The notes under the pieces: generated by a model | Database searches by the model: none | Seen by the model: the letters and a program-made list of their open reading frames with translations, nothing else | What the model was told of the DNA's origin: nothing | Translations under genes and position numbers: made by a program | Shown: one piece after another, positions 1 to 10,742 of the stretch | Layout: every line of letters starts with the position of its first letter | How positions within the stretch are numbered: position 1 is the first letter of the stretch | Origin: Phycisphaerae bacterium | GTDB taxonomy: Bacteria; Planctomycetota; Phycisphaerae; Phycisphaerales; UBA1924 | Direction: 5' to 3' | Length of the DNA: 64,000 nt | Assembly (NCBI GenBank): GCA_016873295.1 | Contig: VGXM01000009.1 | Location: 29,396-93,395 of the forward strand

Positions 1-1525
1 GCGGCCCGAAGACGTGCAGCCCCGTCGGCCCCACGCTGTACAGGTTCCGGTCCGCCAGCGACGCCGCGCCCCCAGCAAAGCCCGACGCCCCGCGCAGCCA
101 CGCGCCCCCCGCCAGCGCCCCCACGTCGATCGCGTGCAGGCGGGCCCCCGCCGCCGGCCCCGGCGAGCCCGCAGGCGACTCGCCCACGTACAGCGTGATC
201 GCCCGCGTGCCCAGGTCGCCCGTCGCCAGGGCCGGCTGGTGGGCCCACCCGCCCATCGCCAGGAACTCGCCCGGGTCGCGCCGCCCGTTCTGGTTCAGGT
301 CGTTCCACGTCGCGATCGACGAGTCCCAGGCCATCTGCCCTGTCGCCGAGAACACCTGCAGCGCGGGCACGGTGCCGTACCCCTGCACCCCCGTCGAGAG
401 CGCGACCCGCCCGTCGGGCAGCGGCACGGGCGCCGAGGCCGTGCGGTTGCACGGCGCCGACCACGCCACCGCCCCCGTCAGCGCGTCGATCTTCAGCAGG
501 TTCGCCGACTCGGTCCCGCCGAAGAACGCATAACTGGCGGCGTAGACGAACGCCCCCCCGGGGCCGTCCCGCACCGCCACGCCGCCGAAGAACGCCTCCT
601 CGACCGGGTTCTCGACGGCCCAGAGCGGCCCGGCGCCGCCGCCGCCGATCGGGAACGCCAGCACGCGCCCCGGCCCCACCCCGAACTCGCCCGCCGTCGC
701 CACGAACACCAGACCCAGCCTCCGCGAGTACGCCGGCGTGTTGCCGCTGGTCCCGCCCAGCGCCGCCCACCACACCACGTCGCCCGGCTGGTGCGGGTTG
801 TCGCCCGCGTGGTACGGGTCGATGTTCACGCAGTAGAGCAGCCCCGACGCCCCCACGCCGTCGTAATCGGTGATCAGGCACCGGTCGCGCGGGCCCAGGT
901 CGTCGGTCACCAGGGGCGAGGCGTTCACGATCGGTCGCGCCAGCGCCGTCTCCCACGCCGGCGCCCCAGTCCCCGCCTCCAGGCACACCAGCCGCGAGCC
1001 CGACGGCACGACCACGCGCCGGTTCCGCCGATCGAACGCGGGCGACGCCCACGACCCCAGCACAGGGGCGTCGATCGCGCCGGCCCAGCGCGGGGCGCCG
1101 GTCCGCCGATCGAACGCGAACAGCCGCCACGCCGGCTGCGCGTCGATCACGACCGAGCCGATCGCGAGCACGTCGTCGGGTGTCGCGATCGGCGTCGCCT
1201 GCCCGATGAACGTGATCGCCCGGCCCGCCGAGTCCCGCGAGAGCACCAGCGCCGGCATCGCGAGGTCGGCGTGCGCAAACAACCCATCCACCCGCGACGT
1301 GCGCTCCGCCCCCGCCGCGAACTGGGGCCACGACTCCTGCCCAAGCGCCGCCCCGGCGAGCCACGCCACGCCCAGCGCCCAGGCGCCGACGGGGTGGCAC
1401 GCTCCTCGCCCCGGAGAAGCACGCGCATCGCCGGCGCCCGGCGCGATCGACCCGGGGCCATGCCCCCTCAGAGCAGGAAGCACGCCCCGGGTGATCCGCG
1501 CCAGTTGGAGCGTCGGGCGAGTCAT
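1..1525 (-). CDS. PQQ-like beta-propeller secreted protein (3' end outside window)
   Basis: An uninterrupted minus-strand frame runs from an ATG at 1525 to the left edge, giving 508 visible residues with no stop. The ATG overlaps the stop of the upstream gene (ATGA), so the two are probably translationally coupled. After about 48 polar residues comes a hydrophobic stretch (WALGVAWLAGAALG) followed by QESWPQF, which looks like a signal peptide end; the true start may therefore lie further in. The body contains repeated blade-like strings such as WRLFAFDRRTGAPRWAG, SRLVCLEAGTGAPAWE and LLKIDALTGAVAWS, typical of PQQ/quinoprotein-like propellers. A segment DLNQNGRRDPGE resembles a dockerin-type calcium loop. 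Substrate and role are unknown. It lies in the transcription unit below the cobalamin riboswitch. Confidence 0.72.
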   Translation of the reverse strand, partial: MTRPTLQLARITRGVLPALRGHGPGSIAPGAGDARASPGRGACHPVGAWALGVAWLAGAALGQESWPQFAAGAERTSRVDGLFAHADLAMPALVLSRDSAGRAITFIGQATPIATPDDVLAIGSVVIDAQPAWRLFAFDRRTGAPRWAGAIDAPVLGSWASPAFDRRNRRVVVPSGSRLVCLEAGTGAPAWETALARPIVNASPLVTDDLGPRDRCLITDYDGVGASGLLYCVNIDPYHAGDNPHQPGDVVWWAALGGTSGNTPAYSRRLGLVFVATAGEFGVGPGRVLAFPIGGGGAGPLWAVENPVEEAFFGGVAVRDGPGGAFVYAASYAFFGGTESANLLKIDALTGAVAWSAPCNRTASAPVPLPDGRVALSTGVQGYGTVPALQVFSATGQMAWDSSIATWNDLNQNGRRDPGEFLAMGGWAHQPALATGDLGTRAITLYVGESPAGSPGPAAGARLHAIDVGALAGGAWLRGASGFAGGAASLADRNLYSVGPTGLHVFGP

Positions 1526-2340
1526 CGCCGCCGCCTCGCCCCGACCGCCGCGAGCATGACCATCGCGAGCCCGCCCGCCGGCGCGGGCACGACCGCCACC
1601 GCGTCAATCTCGACCTTCAGGCTGGTGCCCGGGTCGCCGTCGTCCTCCACGCCGATGCGGACGTACCGCGCCGCCGAGAGCCCCGCGCGGGCCTGGTCGA
1701 TGGGCGTGCCGCCGCCCGAGCCGTCGTAGAGCGCGAGGGCCTGCGCGTGCGTCAGCCCGGCGAACGCCCCGCGCGTCAGCCCCGGGTCCATCGGGCGCAG
1801 GAAGTCGCTCGCGACCAAGCCGGGCGACCCCTGGAACGGGTCGGCGTCGAGGTAGCCCACCGTGGGAAACAGCCCCTCGGTGAACACGCCCCACGCCACG
1901 AACGACACGCCGTCGGCCGACAGTTCCAGCCGCGCCTGCCCCAGCCCGAACATGGGCGCCCCCGCCCCGATCTGCCCCGCCGGGAACCCCACGTCGATGA
2001 ACCCCGCGTTGCCGAAGACGACCAGGTCCACGCCGAAGCGGTTGCCGGGGCTGTCGAGCGCGGGGCGGTCCAGGCGCAGCGTCAGGTGCCCGCCCTCGCC
2101 GATCGAGACGATCTGGTCGCTCTCGAACGCCGGGTTGAACATCGAAACGACGCCGGGGAACCCCGAGCGCTTCCCCGTGAAGCGCGACGGCTCCCCCAAC
2201 GCCGCCGCTGGGTCGGTGTAGCCCGGGGCCGCGGTCGAGCCCGGGTCGTACGACCGCACCTCCACCGCCCAGGGCGTCGACGCCCACGCCACGCCGACGG
2301 CGAACGGGACAGCCGGCACGCAGGCCAGGTTCGAGCGCAT
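1522..2340 (-). CDS. VPAPAG (PEP-CTERM-like) anchored surface protein under B12 riboswitch
   Basis: This 272-residue protein starts at an ATG preceded by GGGAGGG six bases upstream. The N-terminus has a signal peptide (MRSNLACVPAVPFAVGVAWA). The body carries SYDPGSTAAPGYTDPAAALG, VSIGEGGHLTLRLDRP, DLVVFGNAGFIDVG and ALYDGSGGGTPID, a combination I know from planctomycete and verrucomicrobial PEP-CTERM cell-surface proteins of unassigned function. The C-terminus has the sorting layout: VPAPAG, a short hydrophobic helix and a basic GARRRR tail. That predicts export and processing at the cell surface. The 5' leader holds a cobalamin riboswitch, so I infer a role in corrinoid acquisition or binding. 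The next gene overlaps its stop by four bases. Confidence 0.8.
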   Translation of the reverse strand: MRSNLACVPAVPFAVGVAWASTPWAVEVRSYDPGSTAAPGYTDPAAALGEPSRFTGKRSGFPGVVSMFNPAFESDQIVSIGEGGHLTLRLDRPALDSPGNRFGVDLVVFGNAGFIDVGFPAGQIGAGAPMFGLGQARLELSADGVSFVAWGVFTEGLFPTVGYLDADPFQGSPGLVASDFLRPMDPGLTRGAFAGLTHAQALALYDGSGGGTPIDQARAGLSAARYVRIGVEDDGDPGTSLKVEIDAVAVVPAPAGGLAMVMLAAVGARRRR

Positions 2341-2539
2341 GAAGAACCCTCCCGGCCCCGTGTCGCGCGGGGCCGCTCGCGCCCGATGAGACACCGGGCG
2401 CCGGTCGCGGCGGCTCGCGGAAGGACGTCGGCGGGCGGGCCCATGGGCCACGGACCGGCCGACCCCTGGCCCATCCGGGCCCGCGAGGGTCGCCGAACTA
2501 CGGCCCGTTCCCGCCACGCGGCGGGGAGCCGTACGTCGT

Positions 2540-2746
2540 CGGCAGGTCTTCCGGCTCGGGGCTCCGCGACACCGGCCTTCCCGACCGCCTCGGTCAGTGG
2601 CCCCGCGGGCCGCGGCGAACTCGCCACGGCCCCGGCTGCGGGTGTCGCGGATTCGCCCCTCACGGCGGCGCGTCCGCGGTGGATTTGCACCACGCTTCCC
2701 GTCTTCGCCCAGGCTCGTCGCCCGGGACCGACAACGACACCAATGT
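2540..2746 (-). promoter_or_regulatory. Cobalamin (B12) riboswitch
   Basis: Read on the minus strand, the segment holds the conserved pieces of the cobalamin aptamer in order: GGTGTCG near 2740, GGGAAGCGTGGTGCAAATCC (2681-2700), CCACTGA near 2595, and the B12 box AGCCGGAAGACCTGCC at 2556-2541. A strong hairpin with arms CCCGCC/GGCGGG at 2510-2525 follows and may form the kissing loop or the expression platform. About 200 nt separate the aptamer from the ATG at 2340. It controls the surface-protein and propeller genes. In the known family, binding of adenosyl- or hydroxocobalamin lowers expression. Confidence 0.88.
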
Positions 2747-2982
2747 AGCGACCGCTCGCCCCCAGTCAAGCCGACCCCCGGGCCACGACCGTGCCGCCCC
2801 GGGCACGGCCGTCTCCACGGGAAGCACGACTGTCGCCCAAGACCCAGGCCGTCGTGGCAAGGTCTCGTCAGCGCCCGCGTCCCCTTGCCCTGTCGAGCCG
2901 ACCTTCCACCCCCCGCACCGGGGCCTACAACCCGTCCTTGCCCCACGACTTGCCCTCCATCGCCCAGCGCCTCCCCCTCACA

Positions 2983-5900
2983 ATGCTCCCGGACCGTCCC
3001 CGCCTCCGGCGGCTGCTCCGGGCCGTCGAACTGGCGGGCAAGGCCTCCAAGCCCGTCGACGAGCACGTGCGGCGCCTCGCCGACGCCGTCGAGCGCTCCG
3101 TCGCCGCCCGCGACCGCCGCGCCTCGCTCGTCCCGCGCCCCACCTATCCGCCCCTCCCCGTCGTCGAGGCCCGCGCCGAAGTCCTCCGCGCCATCGCCGA
3201 CCACCAGGTCTGCGTGATCTGCGGCGAGACCGGCTCGGGCAAGACCACCCAGCTCCCCAAGCTCTGCCTCGAACTGGGGCGGGGCGTCGCGGGCCTGATC
3301 GGGCACACCCAGCCCCGCCGCATCGCCGCCCGCACCGTCGCCGCGCGCATCGCCGAGGAGCTGGGCGTCGAGCTGGGCCGCGAGGTCGGCTTCAAGGTCC
3401 GCTTCGGCGACCGCACGGGCGACCGCACGCTCATCAAGGTCATGACCGACGGCATCCTGCTCGCCGAGACCCAGGGCGACCCCCTCCTCGAGCGGTACGA
3501 CACCATCATCATCGACGAGGCCCACGAGCGCAGCCTCAACATCGACTTCCTGCTGGGCTACCTGCGCACGCTCCTGCCACGCCGCCCGGACCTCAAGGTC
3601 ATCGTCACCAGCGCCACCATCGACCCGCAGCGCTTCGCGGCCCATTTCGCCGCCGCCGGCGTGCCCGCCCCGATCGTCCTCGTCTCCGGGCGCACCTACC
3701 CCGTCGAGGTCCGCTACCGCCCCATCGCCGGCGACGACCCCGACGACCGCGAGCGCGACCAGCAGGCCGCCATCCTCGACGCCGTCGACGAGCTCTCCCG
3801 GGCCTCCATGCCGACCGGCGACATCCTCGTGTTCCTGGCCGGCGAGCGCGAGATCCGTCAGACCGCCGAGGCCCTCCGCAAGCACCACCCGCCCGCCACC
3901 GAGATCCTCCCCCTCTACGCCCGCCTGAGCGCCGCCGAGCAGATGCGCGTCTTCCAGCCCCACGCCGGGCGACGCATCGTCCTGGCCACCAACGTCGCCG
4001 AGACCTCGCTCACCGTCCCGGGCATCCGCTACGTGGTCGACCCCGGCACCGCCCGCGTCAGCCGCTACGCCCCCCGCACCCGCGTTCAGCGACTCCCCGT
4101 CGAGGCGATCTCCAAGGCCAGCGCCGACCAGCGCAAGGGCCGCTGCGGGCGCCTGTCCGACGGCGTGTGCGTCCGCCTCTACGACGAGAACGACTTCAAG
4201 GCCCGCCCCCCATTCACCGACCCCGAGATCCTCCGAACCAACCTCGCCAGCGTCATCCTCCAGATGAAGTCCCTCAACCTCGGACGCGTCGAGGACTTCC
4301 CCTTCATCGAGCCCCCAGACGAGCGCATGGTCCGCGACGGCTACGAGACGCTCCTCGAACTCGGCGCCCTCGACGACGCCAACGAGCTGACCCCCCTGGG
4401 GCGCGACCTGGCCCGCCTGCCCGTCGACGTGCGCGTGGGGCGGATGATCCTGGCGGGGCACGCCGAGGCCGCCCTCGCCGAGGCCCTGGTCATCGCCGCC
4501 GCCCTGAGCGTGCAGGACCCGCGCGAGCGCCCCTCCAGCGCCCAGGACCGCGCCGACCAGGCCCACGCCCTCTTCAAGGACGAGTCCAGCGACTTCCTCG
4601 GGCTCCTGCGCCTCTGGCGCGCCTGGCTCGACCGCGGCGAGCACCTCTCCTGGAACAGGCTCCGCCACTGGTGCCACGAGCACTTCCTCAGTTTCATGCG
4701 CATGCGCGAGTGGGAGGACGTCCACCGCCAGCTCCACGCCCTCGTCGCCGAGATGGGCTTCCACCCCAACACCACCCAGGCCGCCCCCGATCCGGTCCAC
4801 CGCGCCGTCCTCACCGGGCTCCTCTCCAACGTCGCGACCCGGGGCGGCGAGACCTTCGACTACAAGGGCGCCCAGGGCAACAAGATCGCCCTGCACCCCT
4901 CCTCCGCCCTCTTCAAGAAGGGCCCCAGGTGGATCGTCGCCGCCGAGCTGGTCCACACCACGCGCCTCTACGCGCGCACGGTCGCGAAGATCCAGCCCGA
5001 GTGGATCGAGGAGCTCGCGGCCCACCTGGTCAAGCGCTCCTGGTCCGACCCGCACTGGGTCCGGGAATCGGGCACCGTCTGCGCCTTCGAGCGCGTCACG
5101 CTCTACGGGCTGGAGCTGGTCGCCCGCCGACGGGTCCAGCTCGGGCCCATCGACCCGGCCAGGAGCCGGGAGATCTTCATCCACCGCGCCCTGATGGAGG
5201 GCGAGTGGGCCCAGCCGGGCGACCCGGCGCCGGAGTTCCTGGCCCGGAACGTGCGCACGCAGGGCGAGGTGCGCGATCTGGAGGCCAAGGCACGCCGACG
5301 CGACATCATGGCCGACCAGGGCGCCCTCTACTCCTTCTACGACGCCCGCATCCCGCACGAGGTCTGCTCCTGCGCCGGGCTGGTCAGGTGGCTCAAGGGC
5401 GAAGGCCGGAAGCAGGCGCCCTCGCTCGTCCTCTCCGCCCGCGACCTCATGCGCCGCGAGGCGCCCGAGATCACGCCGGACGCCTACCCAGACGCCGTGG
5501 GCATCGGCGGCTCGCGCCTGGACCTGGCCTACGCCCTGGACCCGGGCGGCACGTCCGACGGCGTGACCATCCGCGTCCCCCTCGACGCCCTCCCCCAGCT
5601 CGACGCCGAGTTCTGCGAGTGGCTCGTGCCCGGGCTGGTCGGGGACAAGCTCGCCGCTCTCTTCCGCCTCATGCCCAAGGGCGTGCGCAAGGACCTGGAA
5701 CCGATCCCCGCCTCCGCCCAGAAGATCGCCGACGCCCTGCCCTTCGGGCGGGGCTCGCTCTTGGACGCCGCGGCGGTCAAGGCCCGGGAACTGCTGGGCG
5801 TCACCATCCCCCGCGAGGCGTGGCAGCCCCGGGGCCTGCCCGACCACCTGCGCATGTCCGTCCTGCTCCTGGACGAGAAGGGGCAGGAACTGGCCCGCTC

Positions 5901-6861
5901 GCGCGACGTCGCCGAGTTGAAGGAGCGTTATGCGGCGCGCGCCCGCGGCGTCGTCGCCAGGGCCGGCCGATCCGCCTTCGACCGCGACGGGCTCACCGAC
6001 TGGGACTTCGGCCCCCTCCCGGAGCGCGTCGAGATCGCCCGGGGCGACTACCGGCTCAACGCCTACCCCGCCATCGTCGACAAGGGCAGGACCGTCTCCC
6101 TGCGCCTCATGGACACGCCCGAGGAGGCGGCCCGGGAGACCCGGCGCGGCGTGCGCCGACTCTTCATCCTCAAGAGCGGGCCCGAGCTGGGCTACCAGGT
6201 CCGGGTCGTGCGCGACATGCCGGGCATGCGCCTGAAGTACTCGCCCCTGGGGAAACCCGAGGAGCTGGAGCGCCAGGTCGCCGAACTGGTCGCCGAGCGG
6301 GCCTACACCACGGACGGCGCGGTCGTGCGCACGCCCGAGGAGTTCGAGGAGCGCCTCAACGCCGGGTGGGGTCGCCTGCACAACGTCGCCCGGGAGGTCT
6401 CGGGGGTGGTGTCGGCGATCGTGAACGCGCGCTTCCAGCTCGACCTGCTGCTCCAGAAGCGCCCGCCCGTGCCCTGGGAGGGGGCGGTGCTCGAACTGCG
6501 GAACTGGGCGGCGTACCTGATGGCACCGGGGTTCCTGCTCTCCACGCCCTGGGACGCCCTGCGGCACTTCCCGCGGTACCTCTCGGCGGCCAAGGTGCGC
6601 TACGAGCGGCTGCGCACGGGGATCGACCGCGACAAGAAGGCGATGGGCGAACTGGCCCCGCTGTGGGGGCGCTACGCCCATTACGTGAACCACCAGGGGG
6701 GCGACCCCGAGCGCAACCCGCGGCTCAACGAGCACCGCTGGATGCTGGAGGAGTACCGGGTGCAGCTCTTCGCCCAGGAACTGGGCACCGCCCAGAAGGT
6801 GTCGCCCCAGCGCCTGGACGAGCACTGGGTGAAAGTGCTGTCCGGGGCAGGCTCCCCTTAG
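2983..6861 (+). CDS. hrpA: ATP-dependent RNA helicase HrpA (DEAH family)
   Basis: The product has 1292 residues, close to E. coli HrpA at about 1300. It shows Walker A GETGSGKTT near residue 78, TQPRRIAA, the DEAH box (IIIDEAHERS), motif III SATID, TNVAETSLT and a QRKGRCGR motif VI. A long C-terminal region with the OB fold and DUF3418-type sequence typical of HrpA follows. The family unwinds RNA with 3'-5' polarity and has been linked to ribosome or mRNA processing. I chose the ATG at 2983 because the protein then begins MLPDRPRLRRLL, as in relatives; the frame is open further upstream to 2791. The start region is divergent from the riboswitch unit. Confidence 0.92.
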   Translation: MLPDRPRLRRLLRAVELAGKASKPVDEHVRRLADAVERSVAARDRRASLVPRPTYPPLPVVEARAEVLRAIADHQVCVICGETGSGKTTQLPKLCLELGRGVAGLIGHTQPRRIAARTVAARIAEELGVELGREVGFKVRFGDRTGDRTLIKVMTDGILLAETQGDPLLERYDTIIIDEAHERSLNIDFLLGYLRTLLPRRPDLKVIVTSATIDPQRFAAHFAAAGVPAPIVLVSGRTYPVEVRYRPIAGDDPDDRERDQQAAILDAVDELSRASMPTGDILVFLAGEREIRQTAEALRKHHPPATEILPLYARLSAAEQMRVFQPHAGRRIVLATNVAETSLTVPGIRYVVDPGTARVSRYAPRTRVQRLPVEAISKASADQRKGRCGRLSDGVCVRLYDENDFKARPPFTDPEILRTNLASVILQMKSLNLGRVEDFPFIEPPDERMVRDGYETLLELGALDDANELTPLGRDLARLPVDVRVGRMILAGHAEAALAEALVIAAALSVQDPRERPSSAQDRADQAHALFKDESSDFLGLLRLWRAWLDRGEHLSWNRLRHWCHEHFLSFMRMREWEDVHRQLHALVAEMGFHPNTTQAAPDPVHRAVLTGLLSNVATRGGETFDYKGAQGNKIALHPSSALFKKGPRWIVAAELVHTTRLYARTVAKIQPEWIEELAAHLVKRSWSDPHWVRESGTVCAFERVTLYGLELVARRRVQLGPIDPARSREIFIHRALMEGEWAQPGDPAPEFLARNVRTQGEVRDLEAKARRRDIMADQGALYSFYDARIPHEVCSCAGLVRWLKGEGRKQAPSLVLSARDLMRREAPEITPDAYPDAVGIGGSRLDLAYALDPGGTSDGVTIRVPLDALPQLDAEFCEWLVPGLVGDKLAALFRLMPKGVRKDLEPIPASAQKIADALPFGRGSLLDAAAVKARELLGVTIPREAWQPRGLPDHLRMSVLLLDEKGQELARSRDVAELKERYAARARGVVARAGRSAFDRDGLTDWDFGPLPERVEIARGDYRLNAYPAIVDKGRTVSLRLMDTPEEAARETRRGVRRLFILKSGPELGYQVRVVRDMPGMRLKYSPLGKPEELERQVAELVAERAYTTDGAVVRTPEEFEERLNAGWGRLHNVAREVSGVVSAIVNARFQLDLLLQKRPPVPWEGAVLELRNWAAYLMAPGFLLSTPWDALRHFPRYLSAAKVRYERLRTGIDRDKKAMGELAPLWGRYAHYVNHQGGDPERNPRLNEHRWMLEEYRVQLFAQELGTAQKVSPQRLDEHWVKVLSGAGSP

Positions 6862-6949
6862 CGTGTCGGCGAGCCCTCCCGTGAGCCCGCGTCTTCTGTG
6901 CCCTTCGTCGCGCAACGGTCGGCGCGCCGCAGAGAGACACTCGGGCGGC

Positions 6950-7020
6950 CCGTGCGGCCGCTCGAGGCCCGTCCTGGCGCCGGCACGGGCGATCCGCAAG
7001 GCGGCTCGCCCGTGGCACCC
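6950..7020. repeat. Partial copy of dispersed paired-hairpin element (left flank of array)
   Basis: This stretch matches, with a few changes, the reverse complement of the element at 10438-10540: it shares GCCGGCACGGGCGA, CCGCAAGGCGGCTCGCCCG and the terminal GTGGCACCC. It lacks the first hairpin of the full element and ends where the tandem array begins. No gene is visible between hrpA and the array. Confidence 0.7.
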
Positions 7021-7023
7021 GGC

Positions 7024-7550
7024 GTGCCACGACTGTTCGGCTCGGCGAACAGTCGTGCGTCCGTCGCCCGACACCGCGTCCCTCGCCGGACACGACTGTG
7101 CCCCGAGCGGCACAGTCGTGGCACCCGGCCTGTCCTACCCGATCGCGTGCCACGACTGTTCGGCTCGGCGAACAGTCGTGCGTCCCTCGCCCGACACTGC
7201 TTCCCTCAGCGGACACTGCGTCCCTCGCCGGACACGACTGTGCCCCGAGCGGCACAGTCGTGGCACCCGGCCTGTCCTACCCGATCGCGTGCCACGACTG
7301 TTCGGCTCGGCGAACAGTCGTGCGTCCCTCGCCCGACACTGCTTCCCTCAGCGGACACTGCGTCCCTCGCCGGACACGACTGTGCCCCGAGCGGCACAGT
7401 CGTGGCACCCGGCCTGTCCTACCCGATCGCGTGCCACGACTGTTCGGCTCGGCGAACAGTCGTGCGTCCCTCGCCCGACACTGCTTCCCTCAGCGGACAC
7501 CGCGTCCCTCGCAGGACACGACTGTGCCCCGAGCGGCACAGTCGTGGCAC
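7024..7550. repeat. Tandem array of four paired-hairpin repeat units
   Basis: There are four units at 7024-7124, 7147-7266, 7289-7408 and 7431-7550. The period is exactly 142 bp for units 2-4; unit 1 carries a 19-bp internal deletion. Each unit opens with GTGCCAC and closes with GTGGCAC and contains two perfect 30-nt hairpins. Hairpin A has arms CACGACTGTTCG/CGAACAGTCGTG (7028-7057, 7151-7180, 7293-7322, 7435-7464). Hairpin B has arms CACGACTGTGCC/GGCACAGTCGTG (7091-7120, 7233-7262, 7375-7404, 7517-7546). Loops are 6 nt. Frames through the array are repeat artefacts and do not look like genes. The layout resembles REP/BIME clusters or MITE-like elements. Confidence 0.92.
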
Positions 7551-7553
7551 CCG

Positions 7554-7618
7554 GCGCTTCGCCCGATGACCCGTGCGGCTGTTCGAGGCCGGTCCGGACG
7601 CCGGCACGGGCGATCCGC
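7554..7618. repeat. Partial copy of dispersed paired-hairpin element (right flank of array)
   Basis: GCGCTTCGCCCGATGACCCG, then CGGCTGTTCGAGGCCGGTCC and GCCGGCACGGGCGATCCGCC, match the 10438-10540 element read in reverse. The copy begins at the apex of the first hairpin, so its left arm is missing. With the left flank, it suggests that the array sits between two truncated copies. From 7619 to 7880 I see no further gene or repeat. Confidence 0.65.
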
Positions 7619-7881
7619 CGACGACATCTCCTTGGCGAGCGCCGGCACTCGTGTGCATGCCGCGTACACCAAGCTCGCCGACGGGAGGATGCGCTGCTTC
7701 GTGCATCGGGTCCAAACGGTCGATCCCTGAATCTGGGCAGGGTCCCGCCGGCGCCGGGGCGACACAGGCGAGGTGAGCTCCAGGGCCGGGCGATAGGCTT
7801 GCCGCGCTCCTGTCGTGGGGTGCAGGCGGGATGCCTGTTTCGCCCGTGGTCACTGGTCGCCAAAGGGGCCAACAGGCGCAT

Positions 7882-7910
7882 GTGACCGGCGCGGCGGCAA
7901 TTGGTATGAT
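7882..7910 (+). promoter_or_regulatory. Putative promoter of the S9D peptidase gene
   Basis: GTGACC (7882-7887) and TATGAT (7905-7910) are separated by 17 bp. The same GTGACC-17-TAnnnT arrangement precedes the tRNA-Ser gene. A start of transcription near 7917 would leave a leader of about 28 nt with AGGAGG before the ATG. Confidence 0.5.
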
Positions 7911-7944
7911 GCGCGCACTGGAAGGACCACACAGGAGGCCGCCC

Positions 7945-10389
<2,445 letters not shown>

Positions 10390-10437
10390 TGGCGCGAGTC
10401 GGAAGAACGTGTACCAAGGCGCCGGCGGACGCCGCGG

Positions 10438-10540
10438 GTGCCACGGGCGAGCCGCCTTGCGGCTCGCCCGTGCCGGTGTCCGGACCGGCCTCGAACAGCC
10501 GCACGGGTCATCGGGCGAAGCGCCCGATGACCCGTGGCAC
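10438..10540. repeat. Dispersed paired-hairpin element (full copy)
   Basis: The 103-bp element is bounded by GTGCCACGGG and CCCGTGGCAC. Hairpin D (10442-10472) has 14-bp arms beginning CACGGGCGAGCC with loop CTT. Hairpin C (10502-10536) has 16-bp arms beginning CACGGGTCATCGGG with loop AAG. The boundary signature (GTGCCAC, hairpin, spacer, hairpin, GTGGCAC) is the same as in the 7024-7550 units although the hairpin arms differ, so the two look like subfamilies of one repeat. It lies between the S9D gene and tRNA-Ser. Confidence 0.85.
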
Positions 10541-10613
10541 CCGGAGCGCTCCGTCCACGGACTTCCGACTCTCTAGGCGCCCGCCGTCGCGGCGTGATGG
10601 ACCATCAGGGAAG

Positions 10614-10700
10614 CGGAGAGGGAGGGATTCGAACCCTCGATGCAGTTGCCCGCATACGCGATTTCCAGTCGCGTTCCTTCAGCCACTCGGACACCTCTCC
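10614..10700 (-). tRNA. tRNA-Ser (anticodon GGA)
   Basis: The 87-nt class II tRNA begins GGAGAGGTGTCCGAGTGG and closes with CCTCTCC plus discriminator G. The anticodon loop CTGGAAA gives GGA, reading UCC and UCU. A long variable arm (ATGCGGGCAACTGCAT) and the T-arm GGTTCGAATCC are present. CCA is not encoded; the next bases are CTTCC. Confidence 0.96.
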
Positions 10701-10713
10701 GACAGGGATGGCG

Positions 10714-10742
10714 AGTGTAGGGACGCGTGCTGGTGGGGTCAC
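10714..10742 (-). promoter_or_regulatory. Putative promoter of tRNA-Ser
   Basis: On the minus strand, GTGACC (10742-10737), a 17-bp spacer and TACACT (10719-10714) lie 13 nt before the tRNA 5' end. The -35 box overlaps the 3' end of the PAP2 gene. Confidence 0.5.

Noticed and set aside
14..1729. Plus-strand open frame at the left end
   Set aside because: It is antisense to the propeller gene, is arginine/proline-rich and has no recognisable domain.
2791..2982. Longer HrpA start at 2791
   Set aside because: The extra 64 residues are arginine/proline-rich without similarity, and the 2983 start fits the family N-terminus.
1522..7113. Very long minus-strand open frame over hrpA (1863 codons)
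   Set aside because: Antisense shadow of hrpA caused by high GC; only its last 272 codons (1522-2340) are a gene, with its own ATG and ribosome site.
6950..7618. Possible CRISPR array
   Set aside because: Repeat units are 120-142 bp with internal perfect hairpins and no unique spacers; the between-unit sequence is identical, so it is a tandem repeat.
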